Source: Glandiceps talaboti
Lineage: Eukaryota; Hemichordata; Enteropneusta; Spengelidae
Direction of reading: 5' to 3'
Assembly (NCBI RefSeq): GCF_964340395.1
Contig: NC_135557.1
Coordinates: 17,076,367 to 17,140,366, forward strand
Length of the DNA stretch: 64,000 nt
Shown here: in pieces, positions 1 to 13,425 of the stretch
Numbering within the stretch: the first letter of the stretch is position 1
Layout: the number at the start of each line of letters is the position of its first letter
Program-made: the position numbers and the translations under genes
Notes under the pieces: model-generated
Databases searched by the model: none
The model's input: only the letters and a program-made list of their open reading frames with translations
Told to the model about the DNA's origin: nothing

Positions 1-331
1 AACGCACACCAACTTTGAATATCTTCTGGACTATCAGCATTTTTCTACAATTGGGCGACGAATTTATCAGAAAGATTTTTATGAAAATGTTACCACCTGT
101 TGAATTATCCAAAATACTTTGCATTTGAGACATGAACGATGGTCATCCGATAGAGGGGAAAAGTTCAATAAGTACAAACGATCGATGAACCATGGTCCCA
201 AATGCCTATTGGCTATTTCGAGAAATCGAGAAAAACACTTTCTTATTGTGTCAAACCTTCAACCATGAAGAACCGCCAACTGGAACTCTTTTTTAAAAAG
301 CAACACAAATCTGTTTGTCTATATTTATGTA
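1..331. other. Intergenic sequence, nothing recognised
   Basis: AT-rich unique-looking sequence ahead of a microsatellite. No splice-flanked open frame or repeat copy was recognised here. Confidence 0.5.
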
Positions 332-501
332 CGCGTTTATGTATGTATGTATGTATGTATGTATGTATGTATGTATGTATGTATGTATGTATGTATGTAT
401 GTATGTATGTATGTATGTATGTATGTATGTATGTATGCGTTTATGTATGTATGTATGTATGTATGTATGTATGTATGTATGTATGTATGTATGTATGTAT
501 G

Positions 502-549
<48 letters not shown>

Positions 550-591
550 TATGTATGTATGTATGTATGTATGTATGTATGTATGTATGTA

Positions 592-635
<44 letters not shown>

Positions 636-655
636 CATCTATACATCTATCTACT
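332..655. repeat. Compound microsatellite (GTAT)n-(GT)n-(GTGC)n-(GTAT)n-(GTCT)n
   Basis: Long runs of GTAT are followed by a GT run, then GTGC/GCGT tetramers, GTAT again and finally GTCT. Neighbouring motifs differ by single substitutions, as expected when one tetranucleotide array mutates and re-expands. Open frames on both strands here (poly YVCM, HTYI, SVCL) are artefacts of the repeat. Confidence 0.95.
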
Positions 656-1266
656 AGTATGTTTATCTATCATTTTCCTCTCCCATTTCTGTCAAATCGA
701 GATGTCATATTGTTGGTGTTTACCAAAGGAAAGTATAGCTTACGTCTAGACAAAATGACAAGTTGTTTGGTATTGCAATAAATACGAAATGTGAAAATAG
801 AAATAAAATATGGGAGGGGACGTTTTACAATCGTACAGACAGAGAAAGGCGGGAAAACCATGAACTACAAGAGTTTCAGTTCATTGCACACTTTTAAAAT
901 AATAACTGTGGTTTTCAGTTTTCAGTGGGTCAACGGGCTGTCCTTGAAATGACAAATGACAGTGACGTCACATGAAAGGAACGATTTGTCATGGAATGGT
1001 CCGATCTAATAAGTCTGTCAACTTATCTCATTTGAATACAAAGGGTACATATGATAATAGAATATCGGGCCATCATGATGAATTGAACAGTTACTATATA
1101 CGTCGTCAGAAAGACTGAATGTGCTCCATCTATATCACATTCTATAAATAAAATATATTGAATTTGAAGGGTATACTGGTGTAAGTAGATATTACAACTA
1201 CGGTCAGTTGTACACCGATGAACCTTTTAATTATTTCTATACAGGACAGGGGATAATGATAACTGC
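656..1266. other. Intergenic sequence, nothing recognised
   Basis: No repeat copy, RNA gene or exon-like segment was recognised between the two microsatellites. Confidence 0.45.
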
Positions 1267-1680
<414 letters not shown>

Positions 1681-1689
1681 CAGGCATAC

Positions 1690-2589
1690 ATTAGACGTCA
1701 ACTATTTATATGTATGTTATAAAGAACATACACGATTTTTCTTTTGTACCAATAACGAGTTTCAAATTGTCTTTTCGTATGTCTTTTTTCGAAAATTAAT
1801 GTCAAATTTCCTGTCGAAGTTACTTTCTAATGGGAAAACGTGGAGTTGACTTGACTCAACCACACAGCTTGCAATACTGTTTTGGTTTTGGCAATTATTC
1901 TGGACAAAATAAATAAAAACAAGTGGGTACATTTTTGTATTTCCGTTACGTATATCTTGTTATTCCCGTTTCGATATGATCACCGATAAGCCAAATTTAT
2001 TTGATTCCAGCGACCCCTACATAGTTTATTTTCAACGACACAAAGGCTGTGGTTTCGTATCTTTTGACCCACGTCCAACAGTCAGCGTTCCGACATCCAA
2101 CACAACACGTAACAACCGCCAACTCTTTCTGACAAATTCTATGCATTGAGTAGGTGGGACTTAATTGAATTGACCCCTTTTCATTCATGCAGGCCTGTCG
2201 AGTCCCGAGATATGCTTTCGCATCAACAACACTGCTACTGGTCTTACGCAGTCTGATTAAACTAGGCAAATTTCTGTTTCGTTTAGCAAATGGAATACTG
2301 AAACAATGAGTGACGTACAACTTGGTACTTGTCGCTGTCTGGCATATCAAACAACGTGAAAGAAGAACAAATAACGAGAAATAACTAGACCTAGTACAAA
2401 CAGGTGGTTGGTACCCGGGGGTGTGTCTCCTAAATTTCAGTTGTTGTCATGTGTTTTGAAAACATGTGGCATGGAGCTCTCGTTGAGCTCAAACTATTAC
2501 ATATATAAGCTTAACGATGGCACCTAATGCAGGTGAAACTCATGAAAATAAAGAAATAATTATTAAATTGGTATATTTCAATTTTTTCT
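1690..2589. other. Upstream intergenic sequence
   Basis: AT-rich sequence upstream of the Ig gene. A 117-residue minus-strand open frame at 1997-2350 has no recognised domain, and I see no splice or promoter support, so I do not call it a gene. Confidence 0.4.
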
Positions 2590-2844
2590 GCTGTTGCGCT
2601 GTGCTTCACTCCCAGGTGAGTGTATCCCAAAATGCAACTGGGGACGCGAAGGCCATTGGTCACGTGACTTACTATCACCTTTGAATGCGCTGTAGCACTG
2701 GATGGCGCAAAATTTGTAAGTGACGGCGACACATCTCCGAAAAAACACCCTGATTTTTAACTTAAACATCACCGGACGAAAAAAGTAAACTGTCGAAGGA
2801 GGAATTCTAATATCTAGAATTGATAAAAGACAAATACGATCGAC
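2590..2844 (+). promoter_or_regulatory. Putative promoter and 5' UTR of the three-Ig-domain gene
   Basis: The 255 bases before the start codon are richer in CG dinucleotides than their surroundings. They contain an inverted CCAAT box (ATTGG, 2655-2659) abutting a palindromic E-box, GTCACGTGAC (2659-2668). This pair is a classic binding arrangement for NF-Y and USF/MITF-type bHLH-ZIP factors. No TATA box is obvious, so the start is probably TATA-less. The transcription start site is inferred to lie between about 2690 and 2840; this has not been demonstrated. Confidence 0.5.
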
Positions 2845-2887
2845 ATGGAGAGAGTAATTTTAGTACTAGCGGTGTTTGCAGTTTCAG
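2845..2887 (+). CDS. Ig gene exon 1: start codon and signal peptide
   Basis: ATG is followed by codons for MERVILVLAVFAVS and the first base of codon 15; the donor is GTAGGT. The hydrophobic core and small residues fit a secretory signal that is completed by Ala-Phe-Ala in exon 2. This exon is too short to appear as an isolated ORF. It was chosen because its phase (1) and signal character fit exon 2 exactly. The ATG lies about 180 bases downstream of the E-box/CCAAT pair. Confidence 0.8.
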
Positions 2888-5800
2888 GTAGGTGACTGGT
2901 TTTTAATAAGTGAAAGTGGTTCAGAACCGTTGCAGTTGTTTGTTTGCCGTGTGTGTTAATGCGTAACATTTTTGTTACTTTTTATCTAAAATTACAAGGA
3001 ATAACGCAAATATTTCAAGATTTAGCGTCTAATGGTAACTATTTTTGTAGGTGTCTGAGATTTTTTTGACTACGAATGTGGCGAAAACGTAGCCAGTCAG
3101 CTGTTCAACCGACTCGGAGTTCAAAATGAAAATGGATTCATTTGTTATTCAGTTCAGTTGACCCCATTGTAGGTGAACTTTGGAGAGAGAAGAACATTTT
3201 TAGAATTTTTTTTAACTGCTACCATTTTGATTTGATTAGTTAACTTGAAGTTTGCTTTTCGACACAGTTAGCTATTCAGTTTTGAAAATAGCATGCGATA
3301 TCTGTAATAGCAATTTTAGTGTCGCCCTTTGGAGAAATTGAAAAGCGTTTGTACGCTAACGATTTCACCCTGAAAGAGGAAATGTTCATTTATGGCCTAA
3401 TAGAAACGTTTTAATTAGAGAGTACGCCAATCGTTACAGAAAGCTAACCGTTTTATTTGTGTCAAACAGTCGTAGGTCCCGATGTAAAATGGTTACACAT
3501 AGTTGCAATTTGTGTCGCAACAATTCTAATTTGGGCGTGTGCGTGTAGTTTTGTCATCGGCGCCTGGTAATAAAGATAGCTTTCAAAGTTGATAAAAGGA
3601 CGCTAAATATTTCCAATTTTTTGGTAGTGTGAATTTTAATAGATTTTGTATTTCAAATACTTCACTTTCGTTGGAAAAAACACGTTTAGCACTGTATGGC
3701 TGTGTCACCGCACGTTAAGTGACGACCGACAGATTCTGAAATAGTTAGGCCTCTATTTTGCATGAACTATGGGGTCGAGAGTGGTTGTTTTTGTATTCTT
3801 AAAGTCATACATAAAACATTTCATTTGTCTCTCGCACCCACTAAGTTTTGGTGTCACTTACAAAGGGTGTGCTATTTAGCTACGAGAGGGACCGTGGTTG
3901 CTTGTCTTCAATACATGAAGCTAGTTTATTTTTTTTTCAAATATTCAAAATGAACAGTCCGACAGTTTTGATATGATGAACCAAATTTAACCACTGTAGG
4001 GTGAGTTAATACCAAGACCTGTTCTTTAGAAGTTGTAGAACACCCACCAGAAATGTTCTAATGGACGCAGTGACCCCTCTTTATATAATGCTACATGCCG
4101 ACATTCTGAGTGCCCCACTGTATTGTATGGAACAAAAGACACCTAGCTCTGACAACTGGGTAAAAGTTGTTTGGACGTTTCATTTGCTATTGAACAGTGA
4201 ATTTTGTTATGCTGATGAGATACAACATTCCAGAGGTGTGTTTTTCAGGGAGTTGTCGGTTTGGATAACCAGTGTATGTTAGTTTACAGCTGATTTTCCA
4301 GCCTACAATTAATATAATTTAAACATGCACTTTGGTATCAACCCAGGGTACACCAAGGTAAATCACATCACTCAGGGGATCAGGCCATTTTTTGTTCAAG
4401 GCTGGCCACCAAATACTGGCATGTACTTCAATGGAAGATAAATTGATCCATGAGGCCACTAGCTGTTCACTCATGCATAGCATGGCTTTTTAATGAATAT
4501 TCAATGTAGTACATTATGAGTTCACCAAATGTACACCAAAATTCAAATTCTCAGTCTGCGGGTGCAGTTAAAGTCAATACCATATATTGGACTCGTTTTA
4601 AGGGATGCATAAAATGTTTTGAGGCATTTGAAATTAAAGTGTTTATATGACAAACAAAAAAGTCACCTGTTGAACATAGTTGAATTGCAGTTTCTTGCCA
4701 AGTTAGTGTTTTTACTAAAGCCTGGGAACTCTGGTAACTGTAAACATGGGGTGTATTAGTGAGATCCATAGTTACAGTAACAGATCTAGAAAGAAGTAAT
4801 CTTGCAAAACCATAGTATTTTCAAGGAGGAGAACCCCTGGAAAATCACTATGGAATTCGGGTAAATTTTACCTACAATGATTTTACCAACAACTGTACTT
4901 ACCACCCTTACCAAAACACTAAATGTACAACTTCAAGCAATTCAATTGTGAGTATACTGTTTGTGTCAATGTAGTGGCTGGGAGAGAATGTATGTTCATA
5001 TTCTGTTTTGTTAGAGTTAATGTCACACACCCCGGGTCACACCCTGGCAGACATTTTCCAAGTAGGGAAAACTGTACCACTACAATAGATTGCTTGATGA
5101 TGGTGTGTACTATAGTATTGTATCACAATAGCTTGTTTGATGATTGTGACATGCAGCCTCAGCAACTTGTCAAACTTTCCCAGGTACAAGTACTACAACA
5201 ACTAGCAGTCTTATCATGTCAAATCTTCAGCCCATTGCTATAACTTTTTACCATTTTTTCCACTCATGGCATTCGTGAAATTTGCTGCATGGTGTTGTGG
5301 ATAAATTAGCAAGAATTGATGGTATTTGTTCACTGAAATGGAGTTGGTTTCGTATACTCCCCAACTTTAAACGTAAATATCAAATTCAGGGTTTTGTAAT
5401 TTATAAAAACGTTGCATTAACATCATGTATTGCAACTCGTGCACTGAATTTCTAAAATACCATGTGCAGTATCAGGTGAGTAGGTCTTCATGGGAGGGGA
5501 CGGGGACATGTTACATTACATACATTGTATTCTCCATACACCCTTCCCCATTCACATAAAATCAAGTTCAAGGTATTGTATTGTCAAATCACAGTCTGTT
5601 CAAATATACCACAAGTTGCTTCAGATATCAGACTGATAAAAAGTTCCTGTTTTCATCAACTGTATTTTGCTTATATTACATGACTCCAGCCGTCAATTAT
5701 AAACACTGCTATTACATCACAAGTAGGCCTTAGAATCACATATGATGTGGTACAATAATTAGATGTTTTCCCCCAATATTATATCTTCATTCAACCAAGG

Positions 5801-8800
5801 TAAATATGAGTGACCTAAGGGGCCTTTGTCATGGTGAATCGCTAGACTCACAGTCACAAGTATTTTCTGGCTAAATGAAGACATTGTTTTAGAGAATAAC
5901 ATAATTATACCGTCATCAGTAAATTATAGAAAATCAGGGAAATTTGCAAAATTAATGACAATTTTGAACGTTTTGGCTCATATTTCAAACACAGCAGAGC
6001 CAGTGATTATAACCACTTGCTGTTGGGTATATTACATACAACATCTTTCAGAGTAAAAGGCCAGGTTTAGAGGACAGGCACTAGAACTTAGTAGAAGTGA
6101 AATCTGTACTTTTCTACACCATACATGAACTCAAGCTTCTTTACAGTTATTACTTTGGGCACAGACCAATAATGACGCAAGCTTTCTCAACTTCCTGAGG
6201 AAACTACATTGTACAATCCATTGCAGCCTTTGAAAGTACATAGGATTAAAGCATTCACATTGTAACATCTATCCTACCAGGTCCCCAATTATACAGCTGG
6301 GATGAATGGAGCACCATTGTAGTTCAAATCTTCCCAAGGGATTTTAGCCATTGGGAAATAATGGCAGGGGTTTTGTAGACTAGTTAAATAAGGAAGTGGA
6401 AGTTTTATGAAGATATGATAAACCTTCAATTCCCAAAATTAACATAAATATTTAAAACAGTTCCAAACAAACACAGTTAGAACATAAAATATTTCATATG
6501 AGTTAAAATGAAAAAGAGAAAAGTTTATGAATGATAGATTGGTTGTCTAAGTAAGGGCAACCTTTCCAATCAAAATTAAATGGATCAATTTACTCACAGA
6601 TTATTTTTATGGAACAGCTAAATATTAAACACCACTTGAGAACTGAGCATTACTGTGTCCATGGAAACTGTAGGTCTATTTGCTGTGATATTGTAATTTC
6701 AAATCTGTTTTGGTGATTCAAACTCTGTCAACATAAATTTACATTTTTTTGACAAGCAAGTAGTTTGATTCGATACCTGATTCATCTCTACCGGGGTATT
6801 TACATACAGACAAAAACACTACTGGATGTAGTATATCATGTGAGATCTTCAGTTTCTTTATAAAACAAATGTCAGTCCAACTGTACTGTGTAGGGCACAA
6901 GTAAATCTTTCAATATGGACTTGATGAATTTATCATTTATTTTAAGTTCAAAGTTAAAGAGACACTGCAAGCGACCACTTCAATGAAAATTTTTTAATTT
7001 TGATGTTTTATCAATACAGCAACTATTTCTCTACATAAAAAACAAAAAAAATTGAAACAGCATCTGTTTGAATTGAATAATTGCAAAAATATTTTTAGAA
7101 ATTGACCTCAAAGAGCCTTGCATTGACCTAGGTTCAAGTTTACCCATAGATCCTATACGGTATTAGGTCTACGGTTTACCATATGCAGTGTTTTATTTAA
7201 GGGCGGTAAGTAGGTAAAATCTACCGGGGTTCCCACATCATTTTACCGCGGTTCCCCACCTAAGCTATGATACATTGCATGGGAAGCACTACCAGTTTTA
7301 CCTCTTTCCCCCTTTCTGTTACCGGGGTTCCCAAACCTTAGCAAAAACACTGCATATGTGATGATGACTTTCACCCCTTGATGCAAATGGATGATGGATG
7401 ACTTTTATTTCCATCAGCTGTCATGGTCATATGTTTATTATCTGATATGAAATAGCATTCTTTTGTTGTTTATTCCAATTTAGACACAGTTTGATAAATA
7501 GTTTAGGATATTATAATAGCTTGCAAACCTTGACCCAGAGTGTCACCGATTCACTTCACTGGGTTTTTCTGTTTTCTTTGTTCGTTGAACAGAGCTGGCT
7601 GGCCTTGGTATAGTGACTTGTTTGTTCGAAAAGACTCAGAGTAGGTATTTGTGCTACCCTTTGCTGACCGTGGTCACTCAAGCAACCAATGATTTGTGAT
7701 TTTGTTTATTGCAAAAGTGTATTAAATGATGCGTTTCGAAAGATCTTAAAAGTTTATCCATACGATGATATGTCTGCATACCGGATGATATTTTTAATGA
7801 TGAAAGGTTTTTAAGTCAGTAACTCTCCATACAAAAATCTGTATGCAATGATGAACATTAATTACTTATGAGTTACACTGGATACCTTTGAGCATGACAG
7901 TATGTTAGATTACAATAATCTTAATGAAATGTCATTTCCAAATTTACCAGTAAAAGTTAAATATCATAAAATTGGCATCATAATCTTACATAGACATAAT
8001 AATTCTCATAAGCAGGAGCATGATATTCTTTCGTTAATGCAATGTAAAATGATTGTAGAAAGTCTGTGGTCTCAAGTTGCAGTGATGGTAAACTCTCAAT
8101 GTACTGGTATTAAATCATTTTTATAGAATTTAACAATTTATTTATCATTATTGAAATTTAATGTTGTATACAGGCTAGGCTTTGATGAATTTTAGACCTA
8201 AGCAGAAACACAAAAAGCAGAAAATGAAGGTATTCCTTGCATGCAGATGTTTTGTAGGTACATGTAGGTAGGCTTATTGACTGTGACACCCCCTGTACTG
8301 ACACAAACATGCTTTCAAATACCTCAACTGCCATACTGGTGATTAATGATCTCGTGTACCATGTTACAGTCACTCACTCATCCAGTACATTTTTGAAATT
8401 CGAACTTAGTCTTTCGCGCTAAATTCTGCAAAACCGAAATTTAATAAGGGAAAGAATTTCAGTTGTTCTAAGAATTTGAAAAGTGAAATAGTGTTAAGTG
8501 TAAGCTTATACACTAGAGAGTTTAGTCCAGGGTTTACAAAATGTGTAGTGTTATGAGAGTCAAGTTTAATGGTTAATGTCAGCTGGTGAACATTTGGTAC
8601 CATTATGACTCTATCTAATTACTTTCATTTCCTCTTTATTGTTTGTCTGATGCTTTAATATATTTTACATACAAATAGCTTTTGTCAGGACAGGTAATGA
8701 TGTCTAAGTTGAACTTGTAAATGCATCGGTATATTGTATGTAGCTGAAAGCAATCATAAAGATGACAAACCTCACTTTTTGTCAAATGTTGAAAATTCAC

Positions 8801-11800
8801 CGTAGTGTTAATTAATTTACTATAATTTATTTGAATTTATTCATTTCAAAAGTAGTGGTTATTATTAATGTTTTACTAAACAATCTCTACCAACTGAAGG
8901 TACAAATTTAGAGTCGTGTAACAAAAGCTACTTACTTTAAAATAGTTTCTTACTTAATTTATATATCTCAATGATATCAAGACATATTATAATGTTATGT
9001 TGAATAAATAAAATAATGATGCCAACTATGGTATGAAAGATGTCCATTTCCAGGTTTTAACATGACCATTCAAGTTACAATTATTAGTAGTTACACTTTC
9101 AGTATAGGAATTTTCAGAAACTCACATTAGACTTATAATGAAATTCAAATGACCAGCGCAAAAGGAATAGACACAACTGTTATTTTCAAGATAAACTCAA
9201 TTGATAAGATCCCTGTATATAATCAATTACACTCTTTGGAAAGTCCAATTCAAACAATCAACACCAAGTGTGATATCTGATAACAGAAGGTTGTAAAATA
9301 CAACAAATCTATAATCTAGACTGAGTGAAGTTGACCTTACTAGAAACCCCATTTTTATAGCAATACAATGTATTGTATAATACTCAGACAGAAAATACAC
9401 TAAATGTAGAGAATCATTTTGACCTTGCAACCTGTGAATCAGAAAAGAGGAACTACAAGTACATTTGAAGAAGTTTAATTGTCAAAAAATATACTTTTCT
9501 GGTGTATACTTCCATGGAATATTATAAATGCAATGGGATTTAGGTTGTCAGACTCTGCAGTGGTAAATACAATAAATATAAATGTGTTAATGAATAAAAA
9601 ATAAAATAAATATTAATGCATTAGGGTGACTGACCTTGACCCTATTTTTTTATGTTTCTCATTACTTTTTCATGGCAACTATTGCTCGGGTGAGCAATTT
9701 GAAAAAAAAAAAGTAAATTTTTTTTTTATCTTTTTCATGTTTCTCTACATTTTCTCCTTTTCCTCCTCTGTATCTTCTTTTTATTGGATTCCTGATAACA
9801 AGCCATTTCTCAGAATCTCTACACAATTAGGAATTACGTTATCGCCTCAGTCCTAAATATTAAGAGAAAAGTTGCTATAACTGAAAATTTAATAAATGGG
9901 AGAGTTTAATTGACTGCAGAATGTAATTTCTGTCACATTAAGTTATTATATCAAATTATTACCAATTTGACATATATTGCATTATGTCTAATCAATTAGA
10001 GCCAACCAGTGTTCTCCACACTGTAGAGAAAGCACAGTGCAAACACCATCCTTGGTTTCTACTATGCTTCAAGTGTTCTACCATCTTTGAGCTTTAGTAA
10101 ATTTTGAATGACAAAATCATAATAATACTTTCATATGAAGAGAAATGGCTAATCCCCAATGTACATGTGTGTATGTGTTAAAATAAACATGTCAGAGTTT
10201 GTTCCAGTGTTGAAGACATGCATATTATAATTATATGCCGATCACTACTCAAACTAATATGCAAATTGTCATGCTATTTATATGTAAATTCATATGAGCT
10301 TGTGCCCCTCACAATGCTTCAGTAAATAGAATCCCTCAACTCAAGTATTAAAGATAGAAAACACAGCAAAAATTACCAAGTAATAAACAGACAACTATGA
10401 TGCCTCTTGGTTTATAACGGTACCAGAAAATGTTGTTATCCTGTCCGGTAAAACATTTCGATATTTTATAGCACTAGTACTAGGGATATTATAGTACTAG
10501 TACTAGGGATATTACAGTACCAGTACTAGGGCTATTATCAAGTTCAAGGATTGCCAAATATCTCCTTTTGAAAACTAGTTGAAGATTGTAATTAAAATTG
10601 CAAAATTTCTAATGGTGGCAATACTTAAATATATAGCAAGACAGAGGAAGTGAAAATTATTCAAATTGTGTGACCTAGCTAGCTTCAACAGTATTTTGTA
10701 TTTGTTTAGTTCATCACCCTGCTGCATGCATTCTGGTCTGAGACACTAGTAAGTGTTTGCATTGCTGTGTACAGTGTGCCAATGCATTATATCTCATTAA
10801 CATAACAATGAGTTGGTATGTAAATTTGCATATTACCTTTGTTCCATATCTATTAGGAATGTAATAATGGAGACAGTGGGCTGAGTAAACAATACGATTA
10901 ATCATACATTGTTGAATGTCTTTTAAATAAGGTAATGTGAGTTGTATGCCCACACATGTATAGTGTATCCCAAGTCAAAGTCTTTCTTTTTAAAATTTAT
11001 TGTTATAGAACACTTTCACTTTAAACTTTACAACTATCAATTCCCCCATATGACATACCTGGAGTGAAGTGGTCATTAAAATAATAAATCATTTGAAGTT
11101 CCGATTGGAACTATTTGACCATACACTAGAACATAGAGATTCATGTAAGATGTATGTAAGATAGGATATAGCTTTGTATAGAAAATTGACAATTCTACTT
11201 GATACGTAAGTGCAATAAAGATATTAAAGAAATCTACGGTGAAATAGGTTAATATTAAAAGTATATAAGAAAGACAAGTTATGGAGTGATGATGGGTGAA
11301 TTAGTTATAGTGGTTGGCTTTGATCTGCAGGTTGCAGGTTTCAGTCCTGCTGCTGTCATTTGTTTCTGAATGGCTAAGTCCTTTGGCAAGATTTGAACCA
11401 TGATTGTGCCTCAGTCAACTCAGCTGTATACATGTAATTAAGGATCTGGTAGGATAGGGATTGCAATGCGACTGCTTTAATCCTATGTGTTTATAGAGGC
11501 TGCAATGGATTGTATGCTCCCCGGGGAGTTGAGGAAGTATAAAAGGCTGTTGTGCCACTATAGATCCATGCTAATTGTAAAGGGTTTTGACACAGAGTGG
11601 GAAAGCACAGTATAGAAACCAACATTATTAATAATAATAATGATAATTATTATTATTAGAAATAATATTATATGGGCTTAGATCATGTATGATCATACCA
11701 GGCATTTTCTTTGCTTGTTCCACTGTTGCTATAGTCAGGTCAGGTACATTACATAATATTTAAAATCACGATCTACCATTCACATGAGAATACCTCAATA

Positions 11801-12780
11801 CTTGCATACCTATGGCCTTTATACATGCACCTAAGCTCAAGATGAGGGGTTACACTCCTATCCACAGACAAGTAAGTGTCCCATCATATAAAAATGTTGC
11901 CATGTACATCATGATATTTGGGGCATGAATTTGATATTAGCACTTGCACAAGTTTTCATACAACAGATGTATTTGCATCAATATTTCGTGGTTCTAAATT
12001 TTGAAGAAAAACTAATTATAGGACTGTATTTCCGTCCCCTCCATAATATCTTTGGTAAAATATGGTAAAATGTAGTGACAACTAATGAATCAGGAAGTTA
12101 ATGACTAATTGTAAAGTAATGAAGCAAGTCAGTAGGGATCCTAGACAATGGCGTTACTCATCCCATTGTCTATTCTCTGTACAAGTCCACGACTCCTTTG
12201 TTTTATCCAGTGACTAGGATTAGAACAGCCCACTGAGTCACCTGTTTATCATATCACAGTATTCCTTAGTAACCCACTTCTTCTCCAGTTTATGGCTAAT
12301 GAACTAATTAAAAATGTTTTCTTAATATCAGTAAAATTTTGAACTTGAATAAAAAGATGTTCTTAAGAACTTTATCATCAATATTAAATTAAAAGCACCA
12401 CAGTAATCCAGTGAAAATTAACTATTGTCATAATTAATGATTTAGATTTATTTTATAACCAAATTAAACCACTGTTACATACATACATACATACATACAA
12501 ATATACATACATACATACATACAAACGGACAAATATACATACATACATACATACATACATACATACATACATACATACATACATACATACATACATACAT
12601 ACAAATATACATACATACATACATACAAACGGACAAATATACATACATACATACATACATACATACATACATACATACATACATACATACATACATACAT
12701 ACAGACAAATATACATACATACATACATACAAACGGACAAATATACATACATACATACATACATACATACACAAAATACA

Positions 12781-12813
<33 letters not shown>

Positions 12814-13394
12814 TTATGTATCATATAGCCTATTATGCTGGTAATGTCCTTATTTATACAAGCTTGTAAAATTAGCCCATTACAATGGTAAGAGATATTG
12901 ATATGATACACATAATAACATTCAATTGACTTATATAATCATATTGTGGGGGTTTATGTTGTATGTGTCATAAATTGAAGTCTACATGTATATAAGACAC
13001 ACCCATTGTTATATGGTATTATAAATACTATTTTTAGAATACAGGTCAGATCTAGTATTCAGATGATGCCCATTATCTGGAATTTTGTATTAATTTGAAT
13101 CATTTGATATGGATATTACCAATCAAATTAGACATTCTGCTTGTTTTTTAAAACTGCAATTCAGTAAAAGGAATGTGTCATTATATTTTTATACAGAATT
13201 GTTACCAATTTATATTATTTGAAAAAAAATGTATTTCATTGTATCTGTGATATACAAATTGAACAGAATTTTAAGATAACTAAACATACATGTACATGTA
13301 CAATTAACACACATATACATACTATACATATACTAGCATGTATGCATACATCCATACATACATACATCCATCCATCCATACATACATACATACA

Positions 13395-13425
<31 letters not shown>

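Noticed and set aside
202-781. Open frames of 117-151 residues through the first microsatellite on both strands
   Set aside because: They consist of tetranucleotide-encoded repeats (YVCM, HTYI, SVCL) with no unique domain, and appear in several frames at once.
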